A DNA stretch of 6,351 bases from Gemmataceae bacterium (lineage in GTDB: Bacteria > Planctomycetota > Planctomycetia > Gemmatales > Gemmataceae): assembly GCA_025056835.1 (NCBI GenBank), contig JANWVS010000134.1, positions 1-6,351 on the forward strand. Direction: 5' to 3'. A program made the position numbers and the translations under genes. The notes under the pieces are model-generated. The model saw only the letters and a list, made by a program, of their open reading frames with translations, had not been told where the DNA came from and made no database searches. Of the stretch, positions 1-6,351 are shown one piece after another. Position 1 is the stretch's first letter. Every line of letters begins with the position of its first letter.

Positions 1-756
1 GTTCCAGTAAGCCTCGATGACGCCGCGGACCATCGCCTGGACCTGGTCCTTGAACTGAAAGAACGAGATTTCCGTGTTGATGCGGGCAATGACGATCGGG
101 GCGAGATTGGCGGCCGGCCCGGCGCCGCGCAACAGCGGCTGAGTGTAGCTCAGCGTGGCGGCGCTGCGTTCGACCGGGTTGAGAGCGAAGATGCCGGGCC
201 GCGAACTGGCTACGCTGTCGGTCACGTTGAAGTTCAACACGCCGCCGGTGAGGTTCTTCTTGGCAAGATTGAGGTCGAACGTGCGGTCGTCGACCCGCGT
301 GGCCTCGATGCCGGCGCCGACCGGCAGCAAGGGCTGGAGAACGCCGACGGGCGTCTCGGTACGATTCCAACGCATGCCGATTCCCAGAACCGGGTCGAAC
401 ACCCCCTTGGCCTGGTCGATGGTGGTGTTGGTGACGGCAACGTCATAGATCGTGCGACCGCTGGACACGGCGGTGACACCGGCCAGCACGCGAACCACTT
501 CCGAATTGCGCAAGGCGATGTGGATCGCCTCATCGAGCGTAAGCTGCTTGACCGGCGTGTCCTTGGGAAGTCGGTTCGTGACCGTCTCCGGCGGCGGAAT
601 GTCCGGCAGCGGCACGCGGGGAAGCTGCGTAACGTCGCGAATCTCGAAGTGGCGTTGTTCGGAAACGAGGTACGTCCACCACGGCGTACAGCCGCACACC
701 AGCATCGGCACCAGCCAAGCAGCATGGACGGTGCGGATCCCTCGACGCCGTTCCAT
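1..756 (-). CDS. TolC-family outer-membrane efflux lipoprotein, N-terminal part (runs off left edge)
   Basis: This is the first 252 residues of an outer-membrane factor, the trans-periplasmic tunnel of tripartite efflux or type I secretion systems. The frame is open from the ATG at 754-756 to the window edge, and an in-frame TGA at 790-792 lies upstream with no other ATG between, which fixes the start. No clear Shine-Dalgarno precedes it. Residues 1-23 form an export signal: an RRR-rich n-region, a hydrophobic core (AWLVPMLV) and a lipobox-like V20-C21-G22-C23, so lipidation at Cys23 is likely. A proline-rich linker follows. Residues about 73-91 (TLDEAIHIALRNSEVVRVL) match the first helix of OMF repeats. 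Residues about 203-215 (SYTQPLLRGAGPA) and then NLAPIVIARINTEI match the 'QPLLRG...N' element seen in planctomycete TolC-like proteins. Full OMF proteins are usually 450-600 residues, so roughly half is missing. The transported substrate cannot be told. Family call is firm; taxon-specific comparison is from memory. Confidence 0.85.
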   Translation of the reverse strand, partial: MERRRGIRTVHAAWLVPMLVCGCTPWWTYLVSEQRHFEIRDVTQLPRVPLPDIPPPETVTNRLPKDTPVKQLTLDEAIHIALRNSEVVRVLAGVTAVSSGRTIYDVAVTNTTIDQAKGVFDPVLGIGMRWNRTETPVGVLQPLLPVGAGIEATRVDDRTFDLNLAKKNLTGGVLNFNVTDSVASSRPGIFALNPVERSAATLSYTQPLLRGAGPAANLAPIVIARINTEISFFQFKDQVQAMVRGVIEAYWN

Positions 757-880
757 AGGGATTGCATCGAACCGACGGCGGGGGATTCTTCAAACCTTGT
801 CGAATTTGCCGGTTGTTCGGCCGCGACCGGGCAAACGGCGCCGAGCAGGCAACGGCCAGTGACCTGTGCACCTGGCCACC

Positions 881-910
881 TTGGGCCGCCGGCGGCGGCC
901 GCCATACAAT
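881..910 (+). promoter_or_regulatory. Weak sigma70-like promoter candidate for the kinase gene
   Basis: TACAAT at 905-910 matches the -10 consensus at 5 of 6 bases and stands out in a GC-rich spacer. TTGGGC at 881-886, 18 bases upstream, shares only TTG with the -35 consensus. Transcription would begin near 917, giving a leader of about 36 bases. The spacer contains an inverted repeat, GGCCGCC (884-890) and GGCGGCC (894-900) with a 3-base loop, which could be an operator or just GC-rich coincidence. The remainder of the divergent spacer (757-952) shows nothing else I can support, and no convincing promoter was found for the leftward efflux gene. Confidence 0.25.
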
Positions 911-934
911 CCCTCCATCTTCCCTTCGGCTTCC

Positions 935-942
935 GAGAGAGG
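935..942 (+). promoter_or_regulatory. Ribosome binding site deciding the kinase start
   Basis: GAGAGAGG ends 10 bases before the ATG at 953-955. It supports this start over the upstream in-frame ATG at 866, which would add 29 low-complexity, Arg/Pro-rich residues. Confidence 0.5.
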
Positions 943-952
943 CGAACCCGCC

Positions 953-1939
953 ATGCGCGAATTCCAGCTCTGCGGTCTGGGCAACGCGATCGTCGACATT
1001 TTCGTAGAAGTTTCCGACGCCGAATTTGCCACCCTCGGGTTCGAACGCGGCTCGATGCGCCTGGTCGAACTCGCGGAGCAGAAACTGCTGCTGCAACGCT
1101 TCCACGATCGCGATCCGCGCCTGGTCTCGGGCGGCTCCGTTGCCAATTCCGTGATCGCCTTTTCGCAGCTCGGCGGCGACGCGGCGTTCATCGGCTGCGT
1201 CGGCGACGACCGCTACGGTCTGTTCTACGCCAGCGAATTCGAGGAACTGGACATCGACATCGGCAACCCGGTGATCGTCGGCGCCGAAACCGGCACCTGC
1301 GTCGTCTTGATCACGCCCGATGCCGAGCGCACCATGCGGACCTGCCTGGCCGTTTCCAGCCATCTCGACGCCCCTCATGTCGACGAACAGCGCATCAAGA
1401 ACGCCGACTGGTTGTTCGTCGAAGGCTACCTGTTCGCCAATCCGCGCGGGCAAAACGCCATTCGCAGCGCCATCGAATTGGCCAAGCGCCACGAGACCAA
1501 AGTCGCGGTCACCTGTTCGGAAGCATTCATCGTCGAAGTCTTCCACGAACCGTTTTTCTGGGCCTTGGAGCGAGCCGATCTCGTGTTTGCCAACGAGCGC
1601 GAGGCCTGCGCCCTGGCCCGAGCGACCTCCGCCGCCGACGCTTTCGCCAAGCTCGCCGCGCTGGCCCCGCACTGCGTGGTCACGGCCGGGGCCAACGGTG
1701 CGTATGTGCGGTTCGACGGCGTTGAAACCCATGTGCCGGCGTACCGCTGCGAACCGAAAGACCTCACCGGGGCCGGAGACATGTTCGCCGGGGCGTTTCT
1801 CTATGGAGTCACGCACGGCGCCGCGCCGCAACAGGCCGCCCGCGCCGGCTGCTACCTGGCGATGAAGGTCATCACACAGATCGGCGCCCGCCTCCACCAC
1901 GGCGTACGACGCTACTGGGACGAAGCCCTCAGCAGCTGA
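953..1939 (+). CDS. PfkB-family carbohydrate kinase, adenosine kinase-like
   Basis: Predicted cytoplasmic ATP-dependent kinase of 328 residues, in the ribokinase/PfkB fold and closest in pattern to bacterial adenosine-kinase-like proteins. Visible motifs: GLGNAIVDI (8-16) at the substrate-binding N-terminus; SGGSVANS (59-66), the di-glycine hinge; TPDAERTMRT (121-130); the NxxE metal/phosphate motif at N214-E217 in FANEREA; VTAGANGAYV (243-252); and DLTGAGDMFAGAFLYG (270-285), the PfkB signature with the anion hole and catalytic base Asp276. Leu271 replaces the usual Thr/Pro/Ser/Val at the second signature position, a mild variation. Length is typical for the family. All catalytic elements are intact, so it should be active. 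Substrate is not determined by sequence: adenosine, another nucleoside or a sugar are possible. It is transcribed away from the efflux gene and is followed after 65 bases by the HEAT gene on the same strand, so co-transcription is possible but not shown. Confidence 0.92.
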   Translation: MREFQLCGLGNAIVDIFVEVSDAEFATLGFERGSMRLVELAEQKLLLQRFHDRDPRLVSGGSVANSVIAFSQLGGDAAFIGCVGDDRYGLFYASEFEELDIDIGNPVIVGAETGTCVVLITPDAERTMRTCLAVSSHLDAPHVDEQRIKNADWLFVEGYLFANPRGQNAIRSAIELAKRHETKVAVTCSEAFIVEVFHEPFFWALERADLVFANEREACALARATSAADAFAKLAALAPHCVVTAGANGAYVRFDGVETHVPAYRCEPKDLTGAGDMFAGAFLYGVTHGAAPQQAARAGCYLAMKVITQIGARLHHGVRRYWDEALSS

Positions 1940-2004
1940 GCACGCAGCGCCGGCGGCGGAAAAAGGTGTGTTTTTTCTTCGCACCAGTCGCTACAACAAC
2001 GCCC

Positions 2005-3813
2005 ATGACCAGGTCACGATTCGCGGCAACGGTCTTGGTCCTGTGCGCCGCCGGCCGACTCGCGGCGCAGCCGTTCGACGCCGCCATTGAATCCACCATG
2101 TACAAGTCGCCCGACTTGCCGACCCCCGTGCAGGTCAAAGTGTTCCCCGAGGGAGCCAAGGAACTTTGGCTCAAGGCCCTCGACCGACCGGAGGCCGACT
2201 TGCGCGTCCAAGTTGCCGCCGCCGTGGCCCGCGCCCATCGCCAAGGGATCAAGGGGTTCGATCAATTCGTCGCTCCGCTCACTGTCGAACTGGAACGGCC
2301 GGACCAGCATCCGGCAGCGCGCTTGGCGATTGCCGAGGCGCTCATTGCCCTGGACGCGCGTCAAAGCGCTCCGAGCCTTTTTGAGCAAGCGCAGCGTCAC
2401 GGCGGCGACCTGGCCGAATTGGTCGAGCCAGCGCTGGCGAAGTGGGACTTTGCCCCGATGCGGGCAATCTGGCGGGAACGCGTGCAGCGGGCCGCCGCAG
2501 CGCCCAAGCCGCGCGATCTTCGGACCACGCGCGAACTGGTCCTGGCCATCCAGGGGTTGGCAACCGTCGGCGAGGCACGCGCTGCCGACGATCTCCGCAC
2601 TTTGGTCCTGGCGGCCACGGCGCCGGGACCGGTGCGTTTGGAAGCAGCGCGGGCCTTGGGCAAGCTCCGCACCGAAGGCTTGGAAAAGGACGTTGCCGAC
2701 CTGATCGCTGATGCGACGCCACGCGGCCTGGTCTCCCGCCTGGCGGCTGTCGAATTGCTCCAGCGCCACCAAGGCGGCGAAACCATCGCCCTGCTGCAAC
2801 GCCTCGCGGGGGATGCGGAAGGCGCGGTGGCGGTCCGGGCCGTACAACGCCTGGCGGCGCTGGATCCGACCCTGGTATTGCTGCGGACGGAACGCTACTT
2901 CACCCACGCCGAACCCGGCGTGCGCCTGGCAGTCGTGGCGGCGATCGGACAACGGCCCTCGGCGGCCCTGATGATTCCGCTGGCCGCGCGACTGGATGAT
3001 CCTCATCCGGATGTTCGCCTCGCCGCCCGGCGAACGCTCCACGACCTGGCGGCCAACAAAGGCCTCGGCAGCGCCGTGATCGACGCGACGTTCACCGTGC
3101 TCGGAGGCGCTGACTGGCGTGGACTCGAACAAGCCGTCATCTTATTGACCCAACTCGATCACAAACCCGCGGCGAGCCGGTTCGTTCCATTGTTACGTCA
3201 TAGTCGGCCCGAGGTGTTCGTGACCGCGGCCTGGGGATTGCGCCGCCTCGCCCTGCCGGAGACGCTCCCCGGGGCGCTGACTTACGCAGCGGGCCGGCTG
3301 AGCAATCTGCCTCCCAAGAAGGCTCAACCCGCGCGGGGACAGGCGACGCTGGTGCTGATCGATCATCAACTGTCGCAACTCAACCAGTTTTTCGGGCAGC
3401 AGAACTACAAGCCGGCCGAGCCGTTGCTCCGCCGTTTGGTGCCCCGCCAAGACGACCCAACTCTTCCCGAGACGCGCGCCGCGGCCATTTGGGCGCTGGG
3501 GTTGCTCCACGCCGGCAAGGCCGACGCCGACTTAACGGGCCAATTGCTCGAACGGCTCAACGACGTCGGTTCGATTCCTCCGGAGGACGAACGTGTACGG
3601 CTGATGTGCGCCATCACTTTGGGACGCATGAAGGCCACCGAGGCCGTACCGTCGCTGAAGGCCTACTACAACGGCTCCGAGTATACTACCTCGCCGATCA
3701 ACAACGGCTGTGGTTGGGCCTTGGAGCAGATCACCGGGGCAAAGGTTGGACCGCCGCGAACCATCACGTCGATCCAGCTCGACTGGTTTCTGGTGCCGCA
3801 TCGCCCCAAATAA
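2005..3813 (+). CDS. Secreted HEAT-repeat protein of unknown function
   Basis: Predicted exported protein of 602 residues built almost wholly from HEAT-type helical repeats, a fold that usually serves as a protein-binding scaffold. Residues 1-21 look like a Sec signal peptide: basic n-region (RSR), hydrophobic core AATVLVLCAAG, cleavage near LAA/Q22. Repeat-like units with the 'P.VR..A...L' pattern occur near residues 207-226, 240-258, 273-287, 304-318, 331-353 (DDPHPDVRLAARRTLHDLA), 400-419, 487-507 and 528-555. The tail (about 556-602) holds a non-repeat NNGCGWALEQITG segment and ends LDWFLVPHRPK. No CxxCH, metal-binding or catalytic motif is visible. The ATG at 2005 is chosen because the signal peptide begins there; an in-frame GTG at 1966 would add 13 residues ahead of it, and neither start has a strong ribosome binding site. 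It converges on the cytochrome genes, separated by 86 bases. No specific role can be assigned. Confidence 0.85.
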   Translation: MTRSRFAATVLVLCAAGRLAAQPFDAAIESTMYKSPDLPTPVQVKVFPEGAKELWLKALDRPEADLRVQVAAAVARAHRQGIKGFDQFVAPLTVELERPDQHPAARLAIAEALIALDARQSAPSLFEQAQRHGGDLAELVEPALAKWDFAPMRAIWRERVQRAAAAPKPRDLRTTRELVLAIQGLATVGEARAADDLRTLVLAATAPGPVRLEAARALGKLRTEGLEKDVADLIADATPRGLVSRLAAVELLQRHQGGETIALLQRLAGDAEGAVAVRAVQRLAALDPTLVLLRTERYFTHAEPGVRLAVVAAIGQRPSAALMIPLAARLDDPHPDVRLAARRTLHDLAANKGLGSAVIDATFTVLGGADWRGLEQAVILLTQLDHKPAASRFVPLLRHSRPEVFVTAAWGLRRLALPETLPGALTYAAGRLSNLPPKKAQPARGQATLVLIDHQLSQLNQFFGQQNYKPAEPLLRRLVPRQDDPTLPETRAAAIWALGLLHAGKADADLTGQLLERLNDVGSIPPEDERVRLMCAITLGRMKATEAVPSLKAYYNGSEYTTSPINNGCGWALEQITGAKVGPPRTITSIQLDWFLVPHRPK

Positions 3814-3818
3814 TCGCG

Positions 3819-3834
3819 GGCGCCCCGGGGCGCC
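3819..3834. terminator. GC palindrome between convergent genes, possible bidirectional hairpin
   Basis: GGCGCCCCGGGGCGCC is a perfect 16-base palindrome lying 6 bases after the HEAT gene stop and 66 bases after the cytochrome stop on the other strand. In RNA it could form a six-pair GGCGCC stem with a CCGG loop. No T-tract follows on either strand, so classical intrinsic termination is unproven; the position between converging genes is the main support. A palindrome of this base composition can also arise easily in GC-rich DNA. Confidence 0.3.
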
Positions 3835-3899
3835 GCCGCCAGCGAGACGGAGATTGCAGCACCTGAGCGTCGTCGACGAGCCGCCGACAGGGGACCAAA

Positions 3900-5441
3900 T
3901 CAGCGCGGCAGGTGCTGGTGCACGGCGGCGGCGAGATCGTCGAAGCTCTTGCGGACCCGCTCCGGATCATGGGCGGCGCTGCTTTGCAACACCAAGGGGA
4001 GAAACTCCTTGACGATGGTGACCTGGCCTTTGGGAAGGTCGAGCCGCAAGGCCTGCTCCAGCGCCTCCAGCGGCTTGGCCAACTCCGGCTGCTGCCGCCA
4101 CGACGGGGCCAAGGCCGTCAGCAGACCGCGGGCGCCCCAGGCGGTTTGTCGCGCGGCGTCGAAATCGAGCAGGTCGCCCGGCGACTGACGCACGAGCGCC
4201 ATGAGCATGTCCGTCGCTGCTGCCCGGGAAATTGCCGCCGGACGGTTGAGCACGTCGCGGCAGCGCTCGGCCCAAACCGCCAGACGATCCGCGGCGGCCG
4301 CGACCGATGCGGACGCGCCAAACGGATTTCGCCCAAGCGCCTCCCGCAACTGCTCGTCGAGCTTGCGAAAGTCCTTCGCCAGGTCGGCAGCGCCCAAGGC
4401 TTCGAGTCGGTGCAAACTCAGGGTCAACAACGGCGTGGTCCAGCCCCGCAGCATCGGCCGTCCGGGCGGGCCGGCTCCGGGACGCCGTTGCCTCCAGGCG
4501 CCGTTGCTGAGGTCGTGATGACAGGCGGCACAATCGAACACCGCCAGTTCGGGCCAGGACGCTTCCTGCCGCGCCAGGTCGGCCGTCCGCCGCAGCAGCG
4601 TTCGATACGCCGTCAACGACGACACGGTCAACAAGCGCGCCGCTTCGACGTCCTCCACGTCGGCGGCGTAGCCGTGGACGCGCTGGTGGAATTCCTTGTG
4701 CTGCGGCCGACGGGCGACTTTCTCGGCCAAGTTTTCCCAATGTCTGGGCATGGCGTCGCTGAACGACACCATCTCGAAGCCCGGCAACGGAGGATGGCCC
4801 GCGGCGTACATTTCGTGCGTCACCACCTTCCCCTCGGCCGCGTTGCCGATGTGACACGAGCAACACAGTTCGGCGCGCACCGCCGGATCCCACAGGTCGC
4901 GCAAGCCGTGATCGCGCTGCTTGTCGGCCCGAGTCAGTTTCCGCCACGCTTCGGCGCCGGTGACACTGGCGTGATTGTCCACCCATTCTTTGACCGCGCC
5001 ATGGCAGACGACACAACTGACGCCGCTCTCCTCGCGCTGCGCCGGCGTGAACGACGACTCGTGTACCTGCTTTTCATCGGCCACGACCACGCCATGGCAA
5101 CTGAGACAACGGCGGTCGTTGCGCACGTCCGGCCAGCCGAGCAGTTTGGCCATCTGTTGGCTGCGTTCGTTCTTCAAGACGGCGGTCGCATCTTTGTGCT
5201 TGTCGAATTGGTCCCAGGTACTCATCTCAGTGCCGCGATACAGCAACGCCTCTTTGTCGGGGACCGGTTGCTTCTCGTTGTGACACTTGCGGCAGAGGCT
5301 GACTCCGAAATAGAGCGTCGTGAGTTGTTTCGGGCGGTCCTGGGCGGCGACCACCTCGTTGGGACCGGATGGGCCCGGCGCCAACATCCAGCCCGCCGTG
5401 CCCGACAACATGACACCGAAAACCACCACTCGCCCAACCAT
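3900..5441 (-). CDS. Multihaem c-type cytochrome, five CxxCH sites, cytochrome c554-like
   Basis: Predicted exported electron-transfer protein of 513 residues. Residues 1-21 are hydrophobic (VVVFGVMLSGTAGWML) and act as signal peptide or N-terminal anchor. Five haem c attachment motifs are present: CRKCH (50-54), CLSCH (112-116), CVVCH (143-147), CCSCH (193-197) and CAACH (304-308). Extra histidines that could serve as distal ligands include H82, H216 in AAGHP, H234 in MPRHW and H256. The motif spacing and the 'GVSC..CHG' and 'AGHP' elements resemble the cytochrome c554/multihaem family. Residues about 330-513 lack haem motifs and look helical, a C-terminal domain of unknown role. The ATG at 5441 is chosen because it starts the signal peptide and has GGAG 6 bases upstream; the frame is open further upstream (to at least 5615) but that stretch overlaps the preceding gene. 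It follows its paralogue by 34 bases, implying one operon. Redox partner and pathway are not determinable. Confidence 0.9.
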   Translation of the reverse strand: MVGRVVVFGVMLSGTAGWMLAPGPSGPNEVVAAQDRPKQLTTLYFGVSLCRKCHNEKQPVPDKEALLYRGTEMSTWDQFDKHKDATAVLKNERSQQMAKLLGWPDVRNDRRCLSCHGVVVADEKQVHESSFTPAQREESGVSCVVCHGAVKEWVDNHASVTGAEAWRKLTRADKQRDHGLRDLWDPAVRAELCCSCHIGNAAEGKVVTHEMYAAGHPPLPGFEMVSFSDAMPRHWENLAEKVARRPQHKEFHQRVHGYAADVEDVEAARLLTVSSLTAYRTLLRRTADLARQEASWPELAVFDCAACHHDLSNGAWRQRRPGAGPPGRPMLRGWTTPLLTLSLHRLEALGAADLAKDFRKLDEQLREALGRNPFGASASVAAAADRLAVWAERCRDVLNRPAAISRAAATDMLMALVRQSPGDLLDFDAARQTAWGARGLLTALAPSWRQQPELAKPLEALEQALRLDLPKGQVTIVKEFLPLVLQSSAAHDPERVRKSFDDLAAAVHQHLPR

Positions 5442-5447
5442 GGTTTG

Positions 5448-5451
5448 CTCC
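5448..5451 (-). promoter_or_regulatory. Ribosome binding site of the five-haem cytochrome
   Basis: GGAG on the minus strand sits 6 bases before the ATG at 5441-5439, within the 34-base gap after the upstream cytochrome stop. It decides the start in favour of the signal-peptide methionine. Confidence 0.6.
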
Positions 5452-5475
5452 GCTGATGTGCCTGTGGCGCTTCGG

Positions 5476-6351
5476 TCAATGGCTCGCTTGCGCCCGCCGC
5501 TCTGCCAGCCAGTCGGCGGCTTTCCGGGCGTGAGCGGCAACCGCTGCCCGCTCGGGCCGCCATACCGCCAGGGATTGTTGTAGCGGACCGAGCAGCAGAG
5601 GCAGTTGCGCTGCATCGAGCGGGGCGCTCGGATGGTCCGCGCCGCTGAGCAAGGGACCGAATTGGGCCAGGTTCATTCGTGGGCCGCCCAGTCGTTCCAA
5701 GTTCCGCCTGGGCTTAGGCCCATCGGGAGACAACTCGTGATGGCACGACCGACAATCCTGGTAGGCAAATTCGGGCCAGACGGCCGGAGCCGCTTCGGCG
5801 CGACGCGCGATCAACCGCAGCGCCGCTTCCGCCGCCGCGAGATCGCCGGCCCAACGCATGTTGCGAGCGAAGTCGGCCCCGCCGCGAGCGAGAGCATCTT
5901 GGGCGCTGTTCCAGTGCTTGTGCAAACGGCCATGATGGGCCAGGACGTCGAACCGCAACCAGGGATGGCCGGCGGCGATCAAGTCGTGGTCGACCTCGGC
6001 TCCGGGATGGCCGACGTGGCAAGGGATGCAGGTCGCGGCCCGCACCACCGGCGAGCGAAGGTCCGTCATGCCCAGCGCGGCGCGTTCGGCCGCCGACCGT
6101 TTCTTCCAGGCGGGACGAAAATGCTCGGCCAGCCAATGTTCTGCCGGACCGTGGCACGCCTCGCAGCTGACGCCATCCTCGATCCGAAAAGTTGAGGTTC
6201 GGCCGGCGGCGAGGGCCTCGTCTACACTGAGAGAATGTGTTTCATACAACAGCGAGGGCATGAGCAGCACGTCTGCAGAGCATAATAAGGCACCGACCTC
6301 ATCGCGCGTCAGCTTGCCGGTGAAGGTGATACGAGCATCGCCGGCGGCCAA
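5476..6351 (-). CDS. Multihaem c-type cytochrome, N-terminus replaced by foreign sequence (partial, chimeric)
   Basis: The frame is open from the window edge to the TGA at 5478-5476, 291 codons. Codons from about 51 on (nt 6201 down) encode a multihaem cytochrome homologous to the downstream gene, with CEACH (63-67), CIPCH (108-112) and CRSCH (200-204). Shared elements are GVSCxxCHG, a W then H about 8 residues later, the 'P.VRA..C..CH.G' block, AGHP, HW, and a final C..CHHxLS motif. These three sites correspond to the third to fifth sites of the paralogue, so a signal peptide and the first two haem sites should precede them but do not. The first 50 codons instead resemble a glycosyltransferase (separate entry). 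The protein also ends roughly 115 residues earlier than its paralogue; the stop is followed at once by the next gene's leader, so this short C-terminus looks genuine. The TTG at the window edge is not evidence of a start. Cytochrome identity is firm; the real N-terminus is absent from this window. Confidence 0.8.
   Translation of the reverse strand: MAAGDARITFTGKLTRDEVGALLCSADVLLMPSLLYETHSLSVDEALAAGRTSTFRIEDGVSCEACHGPAEHWLAEHFRPAWKKRSAAERAALGMTDLRSPVVRAATCIPCHVGHPGAEVDHDLIAAGHPWLRFDVLAHHGRLHKHWNSAQDALARGGADFARNMRWAGDLAAAEAALRLIARRAEAAPAVWPEFAYQDCRSCHHELSPDGPKPRRNLERLGGPRMNLAQFGPLLSGADHPSAPLDAAQLPLLLGPLQQSLAVWRPERAAVAAHARKAADWLAERRAQASH
6202..6351 (-). other. Glycosyltransferase (GT-B, GT4-like) fragment fused in frame to the cytochrome
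   Basis: The 50 codons read as the donor-binding end of a GT4-type glycosyltransferase. DARITFTGKLTRDEVGALL fits the 'v.f.G.v..eel..ly' strand-helix, and SADVLLMPSLLYETHSLSVD leading into EALAAG fits 'adv.v.PS..E.fgl...EAlA.G', with the conserved E-x7-E spacing close to family form. No CxxCH or cytochrome feature is present. By hand count it is about 60% GC, with TTA, TTA, TCT, ACA and AGT codons, against about 67% for the adjacent 60 bases of cytochrome sequence. The block is 150 bases and touches the window edge. The exact breakpoint could lie up to about 6 codons further in (RTSTFR). Confidence 0.65.

Noticed and set aside
866..952. Kinase start at the upstream ATG (866)
   Set aside because: The 29 added residues are Arg/Pro-rich with no family match, and GAGAGAGG precedes the ATG at 953.
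520..1725. Plus-strand open frame of 401 codons
   Set aside because: Arg-rich shadow frame overlapping the efflux gene in antisense and the kinase gene out of frame; no domain or start signal.
1959..1977. A/T hairpin (GAAAAA, 7-base loop, TTTTTC) after the kinase stop, as a terminator
   Set aside because: The stem is six pairs with almost only A-T pairs and too weak for an intrinsic terminator; it may simply be a leader of the HEAT gene.
530..1984. Minus-strand open frame of 484 codons across the kinase gene and into the efflux gene
   Set aside because: It is antisense to a kinase with a full set of family motifs and, in its C-terminal part, is an out-of-frame copy of the efflux gene. Composition is typical of a GC-rich shadow frame, with no recognisable domain.
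3912..5456. Plus-strand open frame of 514 codons antisense to the five-haem cytochrome
   Set aside because: The opposite strand has five CxxCH motifs, a signal peptide and a ribosome binding site; this frame has none of these.
5442..5615. 58-residue N-terminal extension of the five-haem cytochrome
   Set aside because: It would overlap the upstream cytochrome gene and bury the signal peptide; GGAG precedes the ATG at 5441.
6202..6351. A natural bifunctional glycosyltransferase-cytochrome enzyme
   Set aside because: The GT part is cytoplasmic by family and incomplete, the junction is abrupt, the haem half lacks export signal and two expected haem sites, and the block ends at the window edge; an artefact or rearrangement is simpler.
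1..6351. CRISPR array, tRNA/rRNA gene, insertion sequence or defence island
   Set aside because: No spaced direct repeats, cloverleaf, transposase-like protein or terminal inverted repeats were seen when reading both strands.

Overview
The window looks like a 6.35 kb piece of a GC-rich planctomycete-type bacterial genome. The lineage is inferred from protein style only: a lipoprotein-type TolC relative with the 'QPLLRG' motif, a secreted HEAT-repeat protein, and large multihaem c-type cytochromes encoded as tandem paralogues. No rRNA or marker gene confirms it. A 6351-base length with partial genes at both ends would fit a short metagenomic contig.

Layout. (1) At the left edge, on the minus strand, is the N-terminal 252 residues of an outer-membrane efflux (TolC-family) lipoprotein that runs off the window. 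(2) A divergent spacer of about 196 bases follows, with a weak promoter candidate. (3) A plus-strand PfkB/adenosine-kinase-like sugar kinase (328 aa) comes next. (4) After 65 bases, on the same strand, is a secreted 602-aa HEAT-repeat protein. (5) A short convergent spacer carries a perfect GC palindrome. (6) On the minus strand are two tandem, homologous multihaem cytochromes. The upstream one is partial and ends at 5476. The downstream one is complete (513 aa, five CxxCH motifs) and starts 34 bases later behind a good ribosome binding site.

How they may work together. The two cytochromes are probably one transcription unit encoding exported electron carriers of the cytochrome c554-like type. 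The kinase is a cytoplasmic metabolic enzyme and the efflux lipoprotein belongs to an envelope transport system. Nothing in the sequence ties these to the cytochromes. The HEAT protein is exported and so shares a compartment with the cytochromes, but a functional link is speculation.

The most notable anomaly is at the right edge. The last 150 bases (6202-6351) read, in frame with the partial cytochrome, as a piece of a GT-B/GT4-type glycosyltransferase and not as the cytochrome N-terminus its paralogue predicts. The cytochrome lacks its signal peptide and first two haem sites as a result. I think an assembly chimera at a contig end is the likeliest reason, with a real rearrangement as the alternative. 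I found no CRISPR, tRNA, rRNA, insertion sequence or recognisable new defence or mobile system.
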